Source: Duganella sp. 1224 (lineage in GTDB: Bacteria > Pseudomonadota > Gammaproteobacteria > Burkholderiales > Burkholderiaceae_D). From it: DNA of 64,000 nt. Below, piece after piece: positions 58,934 to 64,000 of the stretch. The DNA is taken from assembly GCF_013408245.1 (NCBI RefSeq), contig NZ_JACBYS010000002.1:806001-870000 (forward strand), given 5' to 3'. The notes beneath the pieces are model-generated. The model ran no database searches. It was not told where the DNA came from and saw only the letters and a list, made by a program, of their open reading frames with translations. The position numbers and the translations under genes were made by a program. How positions within the stretch are numbered: position 1 is the first letter of the stretch; each line of letters starts with the position of its first letter.

Positions 58934-60895
58934 TCACACTTTCATCGGCAGGATCACCATCTGCAAGCCCTCCAGGTGCAAGCGCCGCTGCGCCGCCAGC
59001 GCCGCCTGGTTATGCAGCAGCCGCGTGAACCAGTTATCCGAAGCAAAGATCAGCTTGCTCGTGAAGAAAATCGAATGCGGAAACTCGCGGCTGATCTCCT
59101 CGCACATGCGCGTCACCTCCTCCACCGCATCCGTGCCAAAGCCCAGATACGACGCCGATGCCATGCCATGGCTATGACAGAAATCCACGAAGAACTCCAG
59201 CGTCTCCGCCGCCTCCGCGCGCATCTGCTCCATCGCCCCCTCGCCGCCATAGGCATGCGCATCGACGGTACGCGCATTCACAAACAGAAAATTCTTGAAG
59301 TGATCGGGAAACATGCGCTGCACCCACAACAACGCATGCAAACCGCCGCCGCGCGAATTCCCCACGATGAACACCGCCGTCTGCGCCGCCGGATCCGGCT
59401 CCACCGGCTCCGTATTCGACCCGAACGGCTGCGACGCGAACACCTCATCCACCGAATGGATCGCCTGCTTGGTCTGGCGATAGTGATTGCGGATATACAC
59501 ACACAGCGTCGCAATCGCCGCGATAATCAGCGCCGTCGCCCAGCCGCCCTCGGCAAAGCGCTCCACCAGCAACACCAGCAAAATCCCCGCGCAAATCACA
59601 AAGCCCAGCGCAGACAACAACCAGCGCCGCTTCCAGTGCGAACCCTTCTTGCGATTGCGCGACCAGTACAACACCAGCCCGAACAGCGAAATCGCAAACG
59701 TCAGAAACACCGAAATCGAATACAGCACCACCAGCAAGGTCACGCTGCCGCCCGTGCCCCACAGGATCGCCAGCGCCGCGACGCCCATCACCAGGATGCC
59801 ATTCTGCGTCACCAGCCGCGTCGACAGATAACGGAACTTGTGCGGCACCCACGAATCCGCCGCCATGTTCGACAACACCGACGGACCGCCGAGGAAACCG
59901 GTATTGGCCGCCACAAACAACAGCCCCGCCTCAAACGCCAGCACGATCACCAGCAGCATCTGATTCACCATCTCGCCGCCGAGGCCCATGCTGGCGATGA
60001 TGGACTTGAAGGTCGACGCATTCAGCGTCTCGCCCGGCACCGGCCGCGCATCCCACAGCAGATACAGCAGGATGATGCCGCCGGCCGTGAACGCCAGCGA
60101 CAAGGCCATGTAAATCATCGTCACCTTGCCGGTACGCACGCGCGGCTCGGCCAGCAGATTGACGTTGTTGGACACCGCCTCCAGCCCCGTGTACGTGCCG
60201 CCGCCCTGCGAATACGCCAGCAACAGCATGCCCGCGACGCCGGCCCAGCCGATATGGCTGGCCAGATCGGCCGTCTCCGCCATGGTGTTCGGAATCAGCT
60301 CCGGCAGATGCGACGCGTGCGCGAAGATGCCGTACACGATCAGCACCAGATGGGTGGCCACGAAGCCGAGGAAGATCGGCAGCAGAATCTGGATCGCCTC
60401 CTTCAGCCCGCGCAGATTCATCACAATCAATAGCCCGATGAAAAACATCTCGGCCCACAGCTTGTACGGCTGAAAGCCCAGCGGCAGGAACGACGCCAGC
60501 GCGTCGACGCCGGAAGCGATAGAAATCGCAATCGTCAGCACATAATCGAGGATCAGCGCGCAGCCCGAAATCAAGCCCATGTACGGCCCCACCAGCTTGG
60601 TCGCCACGCGGTAGCCGCCGCCCCCGGTCGGGAACAGTTCGATCACCTGGTTGTACGCCAGCGCGATGATAAACACCGTCACCGCCGTCGCCAGCGCCAT
60701 GTACAGGCCCAGATGGGCGTGACCACCCAGCGCGCGGAAGGTTTCCTCGGGACCGTAAGCGGACGAGGACAACCCGTCCGCGCCCAGCCCGACCCAGGCC
60801 AGGAAGGCGACCAGCGCCATGGAGTGGCGGGTTTCGCTCTTCATTGGATCGAGCGGCTTCCCCAGGATAATCTCGCGAATCTTATTATTTTTCAT
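58934..60895 (-). CDS. APC-superfamily permease, KimA/YdaO-like
   Basis: A 653-residue transporter with twelve helices (about 30-470) and a cytoplasmic C-terminal domain of about 150 residues. Motifs in common with Bacillus KimA (high-affinity K+ uptake): IILGKPLDPMKSE at the N-terminus, DGLSSSAYGPEETF, LFPTGGGGYRVATK and TYTGLEAVSNNV. Potassium is therefore a fair guess, but the group also contains amino-acid permeases. The C-terminal part has AAQTAVFIVGNSRGGGLHALLW. The ATG at 60895 is chosen for the KimA-like N-terminus; its ribosome site is weak. Confidence 0.8.
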   Translation of the reverse strand: MKNNKIREIILGKPLDPMKSETRHSMALVAFLAWVGLGADGLSSSAYGPEETFRALGGHAHLGLYMALATAVTVFIIALAYNQVIELFPTGGGGYRVATKLVGPYMGLISGCALILDYVLTIAISIASGVDALASFLPLGFQPYKLWAEMFFIGLLIVMNLRGLKEAIQILLPIFLGFVATHLVLIVYGIFAHASHLPELIPNTMAETADLASHIGWAGVAGMLLLAYSQGGGTYTGLEAVSNNVNLLAEPRVRTGKVTMIYMALSLAFTAGGIILLYLLWDARPVPGETLNASTFKSIIASMGLGGEMVNQMLLVIVLAFEAGLLFVAANTGFLGGPSVLSNMAADSWVPHKFRYLSTRLVTQNGILVMGVAALAILWGTGGSVTLLVVLYSISVFLTFAISLFGLVLYWSRNRKKGSHWKRRWLLSALGFVICAGILLVLLVERFAEGGWATALIIAAIATLCVYIRNHYRQTKQAIHSVDEVFASQPFGSNTEPVEPDPAAQTAVFIVGNSRGGGLHALLWVQRMFPDHFKNFLFVNARTVDAHAYGGEGAMEQMRAEAAETLEFFVDFCHSHGMASASYLGFGTDAVEEVTRMCEEISREFPHSIFFTSKLIFASDNWFTRLLHNQAALAAQRRLHLEGLQMVILPMKV

Positions 60896-61001
60896 GCGTC
60901 TCGGCGCCGGCGACGGGGCCGGCAAAGTCTTGCGGTAAGCAGGATGATACCCGCTTCAGACGGCTGAAAACTTGTTGAAATATAAAAATACCGAAGCAGG
61001 G

Positions 61002-61030
61002 TTGCGGCAGGGTTGCAAATCGGTGATAAT
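61002..61030 (+). promoter_or_regulatory. tRNA-Leu promoter
   Basis: TTGCGG (61,002-61,007) and GATAAT (61,025-61,030) are 17 bases apart, and the tRNA begins 24 bases after the -10. Confidence 0.65.
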
Positions 61031-61053
61031 GCGGGTCGCATTGCAAAACACCT

Positions 61054-61138
61054 GCCTCGGTGGTGGAATTGGTAGACGCAGCGGACTCAAAATCCGCCGC
61101 CGCAAGGCGTGCCGGTTCGATTCCGGCCCGAGGCACCA
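61054..61138 (+). tRNA. tRNA-Leu (anticodon CAA)
   Basis: An 85-base class II tRNA: acceptor stem GCCTCGG with CCGAGGC, D-loop TGGTAGACGC, anticodon stem GCGGA/TCCGC with loop CTCAAAA (anticodon CAA), a variable arm CGCCGCAAGGCGT, T-loop GGTTCGATTCC, discriminator A and an encoded CCA. It decodes TTG. It marks the left edge of a lower-GC region, and the intact 3' end fits use as an attachment site. Confidence 0.97.
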
Positions 61139-61200
61139 CAGGTATTGCAGAGAATTAGGTATAGACGAGGATGCTCAATTATACCGATTCACATCAGGTC

Positions 61201-61281
61201 ATTTGACCAAATTTGACCAGCGCCTGCTGGCTTTTAATCATCTCCCCTTCAAAAAGCTAATTTGGTATATCGCGGTATATC
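61201..61281. repeat. Two sets of 10-base-phased direct repeats after tRNA-Leu
   Basis: ATTTGACCA occurs at 61201 and 61211; GGTATATC occurs at 61264 and 61274. Each pair has a 10-base period, one helical turn, as in operators or integrase arm sites. They lie between the tRNA and the small membrane protein gene. Confidence 0.6.
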
Positions 61282-61324
61282 CCGATACTTGCTGCTGCGG
61301 TTGGGCCTTGGTACATTGCAGGTT

Positions 61325-61627
61325 ATGCACAGCAAGAACCGACTCCATCTCGTGATAAGCACTGCGATCTTCTTCGCAGCGTCTCTTGCTGCATTTCTGA
61401 TCGTATGTTGGCTGATTTTGCACGACGCCGGTTTCGCACCGCTTTTAGCGTGCGTAACTCTCTACGTGCTCCTCTTCCGAGCCTGGCGGGATACACGTGT
61501 CGCAGCAAAAGAGTTCCGCATCACCCTTCCGGGCACTCCTTGGCACACCGAGTGCCAACGGCCAATCTCAATATTCACCAGCGCTGATCAACGAGCGGCA
61601 GAACGTCCGCCCCGTAAAACTCCATAA
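61325..61627 (+). CDS. Small putative membrane protein
   Basis: A 100-residue frame with two adjacent hydrophobic segments (LVISTAIFFAASLAAFLIV and FAPLLACVTLYVLLF) and a hydrophilic, Arg/Pro-rich C-terminus. A GCAGG stands a few bases before the ATG at 61325; the frame is open upstream too. No family recognised. It is the first gene of the island after tRNA-Leu. Codon use differs from the GC-rich chromosome. Confidence 0.45.
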   Translation: MHSKNRLHLVISTAIFFAASLAAFLIVCWLILHDAGFAPLLACVTLYVLLFRAWRDTRVAAKEFRITLPGTPWHTECQRPISIFTSADQRAAERPPRKTP

Positions 61628-61703
61628 AACGACCGAAGCGCACCGCTAGGTGCATTGACAGTTTACGACCAGTCCGCAACTCAGACTGGCGATGGAGAAG
61701 CAT

Positions 61704-61976
61704 ATGGCACAACAAACCACGTTGGATCTCGTCTTATAAATCTCGCAGGGTGCATTACTCGTCCCCCTTAAGAAAACCGCGGCTATCCTTGGCTTAGAAA
61801 CGCAAACGGTCCGAAACCGCCTCTGCGAAAAGCGCTTCCAACTTGACCCCGTCAAGATCGGGAGTCGCAATTTTTTCCGCGTAAGCGATATCGCACAACT
61901 CATTGACGCCTCGTCCATCACAGCATCAACACCTACGCGAGGCCGCCCTCGAAAGTCATCGAAGGTGGCCAAATAA
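61704..61976 (+). pseudogene. HTH (excisionase/PrtN-like) gene with an in-frame stop
   Basis: A strong GGAGAAGC precedes an ATG whose frame reads MAQQTTLDLVL, then TAA at 61737-61739, then continues in the same frame ISQGALLVPLKKTAAILGLE and on to VRNRLCEKRF, VKIGSRNFFRVSDIAQLIDA and a basic tail RGRPRKSSKVAK. The later part is a good DNA-binding HTH of the kind found in excisionases and pyocin-activator-like proteins. Either the TAA inactivates it, or it is read through, or it is a sequencing error. No in-frame start follows the TAA close enough to rescue the domain. Confidence 0.65.
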
Positions 61977-61990
61977 CCTCTGCGGACAGC

Positions 61991-62056
61991 GTGCAAAAGA
62001 CGATACGAGTTATTCGAATCAGCGAATTTGCAAGCACAGCGGGTATCGCTCTATAG
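61991..62056 (+). pseudogene. Truncated AlpA-like HTH start, copy 1
   Basis: From a GTG the frame reads VQKTIRVIRISEFASTAGIA then Leu and TAG, 21 residues. RVIRISEFAST resembles the first strand and helix of AlpA-type small regulators. It has no recognition helix and looks like a remnant. Confidence 0.4.
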
Positions 62057-62077
62057 CGTATTTCTAAAAGGTGAACT

Positions 62078-62215
62078 ATGTCACGACGCGTCATAAGAAT
62101 TTCCGAACTTGCCAGTACGCCCCGCTGCGCTGCACATCTACGCGAGCGAGTACTAACCGGCAAAGGCAGGCTACGCCTGGCCGCTAGGGCGGCTTCCCTT
62201 TGCCTTTTCCGCTAG
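62078..62215 (+). pseudogene. Truncated AlpA-like HTH start, copy 2
   Basis: Behind a good AAGGTGAACT the frame reads MSRRVIRISELASTP and continues for 45 residues in all. The first eleven residues repeat those of copy 1 at 61991, then the frame enters the structured DNA block, so only the beginning of an AlpA-type gene remains. A short real peptide cannot be excluded because the ribosome site is good. Confidence 0.42.
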
Positions 62216-62522
62216 GGCGGAAATTAGCACTCGCTCTTGTCTCCGGTTCGCTGCGCTCTCTCCGCGCCAGAACGGGCTTGGCAGGTCCCCGCGAAGCGCG
62301 GGAAAGTGCCTTTTTTCCTCGCTGGACGCTCGTCAAAAAAGCACTTTCCCGCGCTTCACTTGGGGACGGGCTCCGCCCCCAACCCAGACCGCGTCCTTGG
62401 GGCCACTTTCGTCGCCGTTCGGCGCCTCATCCTGGTTCGGCTCCCCCGGCCTCGCAAGTCTTCGCTGTCGCTCGCATGCGAGGTCTTCGCTGTCGCTCGA
62501 TTTTGCGCGCTTCGCCGCAAAA
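62144..62522. repeat. Palindrome-rich structured block
   Basis: At least eight stems. (a) GAGCGAGTACTAA/TTAGCACTCGCTC (62144, 62224) encloses (b) GGCAAAGG/CCTTTGCC (62159, 62197), which encloses hairpins (c) CAGGC-tac-GCCTG (62167) and (d) GCCGC-tagg-GCGGC (62180), plus (e) TTCCGC-tagg-GCGGAA (62207). Then (f) CCCGCG-aag-CGCGGG (62288), (g) 20-base arms starting GCGCGGGAAAGTGC (62296) and AAAAAAGCACTTTC (62335), (h) TTGGGG/CCCCAA (62360), and direct repeats GTCTTCGCTGTCGCTCG (62458, 62483) around the palindrome CTCGCATGCGAG, and TTTTGCG/CGCAAAA (62501). No protein gene explains this. Confidence 0.82.
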
Positions 62523-62954
62523 CCAACGAGCCCCCTTTGTTGCCGATTTAAACTGACAAATATCCAACGTGATGAATCAACCCTCTCCCGTCCACTCAAC
62601 AACATTTGATCCCCAAATATAGCCGACTGCCCCCATGTTCTAGTCCACCGTTCCAATAAACTGAGGCTAAAAGGTAGTGCCACGTTTCCCTCATCAGCCG
62701 TCTCAACTGGAACCCTGTTAATGCTTCCTTCGGCTATACCTGAAAGCAGTACTTTCCGACAATCACGTTTCCTTTCTTCTAAGTTTCTCGTATTGACAGT
62801 AGAATTACTGCTAGCAACCAATAATTACGAGACGACGACAGGCTTGGGCCAGTGTTTCGACTTGTGAACTTGCTCGGCCAAGTTCAATGCAAACAGATGA
62901 AGCAGCCTCGCTATCGGCAAATCAACAGTTAGACAACTCAATGAGCGTACACAG
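62523..62954. other. Gene-free stretch before the AAA+ gene
   Basis: 432 bases of lower GC without a convincing gene. Short frames exist on both strands (for instance 62721-62867 on plus, 48 residues) but none has both a good ribosome site and recognisable content. TTGACA occurs near 62793. The promoter of the AAA+ gene should be here. Confidence 0.45.
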
Positions 62955-64000
62955 ATGAAGCCGCAGTCGGAATTTTTAAAGCCTCGATGGCTACGCGATC
63001 TACTGAGATTCACTCCCTTAAAAAGCCAGTTCGTGCTATCCGGGAACGTCCGAGACTTGCAGCCGTGCGAGGTCTCGCCTGGAATCATTACTGCCCAGTC
63101 CCTAATCAGTACGCTGTGCGACGGCCTGCGTGAATCAGGCTACTCTCAATTCGTCACTTGGAATCCGCTGTTGGGCTTTACTGTCCCCGCGAAGGGAATA
63201 ACAACGAACGAGTCAACAGAACAGCTCCTCAGTAGCTTGGGTTTGGTCCCTGTAAATGGAGTTGCAACGGGTGGCATCGACAGCGTAGGTGCGGCCATGG
63301 AGCGCTTAATCAGCCTTGCCGGCCCGCCAACCGCGCTGATCGTCGATTTTGCGTCACGCTTGACGGTACGGCCGGAATCCCTTACAGCCGCCGAACACAG
63401 CATGTTTACGCGCGCGTTGGTGCTCAGCCATACAGCGCAGGCGCGCCCACATGGGGAGCAGCGGCTCCCGTTCTTTAACACCATTATCTGGATTGTGGAT
63501 AAAGAAAGCGATATTCCGGATTGGATTCTGATCGACAATCCCCGAATTCGTCACGTTCCTGTAGCAAAACCTGACGGCGCCGCACGCCGCGTTTTGTCAC
63601 CAGCGCTTCTACGCGCGGTTCCGGGATTCCAACAAGCAGCAGCTAATGTACGGGCCGACGCCGAGCGCGCATTTATCGATGGCACAGAAGGGATGTTACT
63701 GTCGGACATGAATGCAATCGCCACCCTGGCAAGGGTGGAGAATGTTTCCGTAGAAAGAATTGCGGATGCTGTCAGACGCTACAAAGTCGGTGTCACCGAA
63801 GACCCTTGGCTACAAATCGATCGCGACAAGATCCGCAACGCGGAAGCTGAGATAAGCAAGCGAGTCAAAGGACAAACCCACGCAGTGACGCATTTGCTAG
63901 ATTTAGTGAAGCGCGCAATGACAGGAGTCGGTGCGCAACGCAAAGGTGGACGCCCGCGCGGCGTAGCCTTTCTCGCTGGTCCAACCGGCGTGGGCAAGAC
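62955..64000 (+). CDS. AAA+ ATPase, 5' part, runs off the window
   Basis: The frame is open from 62901 to the end of the window with no stop; the first ATG is at 62955, giving 348 residues so far. Residues about 10-220 look like an AAA-type domain without a P-loop: FVLSGNVRDLQ, a Walker-B-like TALIVDFASRL, and a sensor-like FFNTIIWIVDKESDIPDWILIDNPRIRHVPV. Residues about 300-348 resemble the start of a ClpA/ClpB D2 module (RVKGQTHAVTHLLDLVKRAM, RPRGVAFLAGPTGVGKT), with the P-loop at 342-348 on the window edge. No start ribosome site is obvious. It may belong to a defence or conflict system, which is inference. Confidence 0.75.
   Translation, partial: MKPQSEFLKPRWLRDLLRFTPLKSQFVLSGNVRDLQPCEVSPGIITAQSLISTLCDGLRESGYSQFVTWNPLLGFTVPAKGITTNESTEQLLSSLGLVPVNGVATGGIDSVGAAMERLISLAGPPTALIVDFASRLTVRPESLTAAEHSMFTRALVLSHTAQARPHGEQRLPFFNTIIWIVDKESDIPDWILIDNPRIRHVPVAKPDGAARRVLSPALLRAVPGFQQAAANVRADAERAFIDGTEGMLLSDMNAIATLARVENVSVERIADAVRRYKVGVTEDPWLQIDRDKIRNAEAEISKRVKGQTHAVTHLLDLVKRAMTGVGAQRKGGRPRGVAFLAGPTGVGK

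Noticed and set aside
62333..62821. 162-codon minus-strand frame over the palindromic block
   Set aside because: It starts at a TTG without a ribosome site, and half of it is the translated inverted repeats; no recognisable domain.
62721..62867. 48-codon plus-strand frame before the AAA+ gene
   Set aside because: Open on both strands, weak ribosome site, no family; kept only as a remark on the gene-free stretch.

Overview
The window is GC-rich chromosome from a betaproteobacterium, most likely the Oxalobacteraceae (Duganella/Massilia/Pseudoduganella type). The reasons are the trxA-rho-rpmE2 order, divergent pmbA/yjgA, an FxDxF-type PEP-CTERM protein, a complete HutF/HutG-type histidine pathway, and many paired sensory genes. 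The genus is inferred from gene content, not from a search.

Layout. 1-5.2 kb: a lipoprotein hydrolase, nitroreductase, pmbA, and the coupled set yjgA-mogA-esterase. 5.3-12 kb: a CMD-family protein, a class III aminotransferase, then a tight minus-strand set (KamA-like radical SAM enzyme, MFS exporter, prolyl-4-hydroxylase-like dioxygenase, FAH-family hydrolase). 12-21 kb: a periplasmic Cache protein plus chemoreceptor, a 3-methyladenine glycosylase, an HDOD protein, a TPR lipoprotein and a large surface lipoprotein. 24-30 kb: small membrane proteins, a DMT transporter, a GNAT enzyme and a fused glycine-betaine-type ABC protein. 28-35.4 kb: the hut operon (hutU-H-G-F-D-I) behind a promoter whose spacer holds a HutC-like operator; hutC lies 8 kb away at 43.3 kb. 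35.5-43 kb: PEP-CTERM protein, amidohydrolase, msbA, SDR/TetR pair, and Ada next to a 2OG-Fe(II) oxygenase. 44-49 kb: a very large hybrid histidine kinase with a response regulator. 49-51.3 kb: trxA, rho, rpmE2. 51.4-61 kb: a glycosyltransferase, a solute-binding protein, an FtsH-like membrane protease, AraC/hydrolase, a heptad coiled-coil protein and a KimA-like permease.

Two stretches are foreign-looking. (1) About 21,383-23,934 is an AT-richer insert that splits a resident hypoxanthine/uracil-DNA glycosylase gene. The insert carries its own intact homologue of that gene, placed 17 bases after the point where the broken reading frame stops. It also carries a HEPN-like gene coupled to that homologue, and a second, convergent coupled pair that includes a DUF1828-like protein. 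(2) Downstream of tRNA-Leu(CAA) at 61.1 kb a lower-GC island begins. It holds remnants of small HTH genes, a 380-base block packed with inverted repeats, and the start of an AAA+ ATPase that has a degenerate first ATPase domain and a ClpB-like P-loop cut off by the window edge.

A perfect 30-bp palindrome occurs three times, each at the 3' end of a gene; one copy supplies the gene's stop codon.
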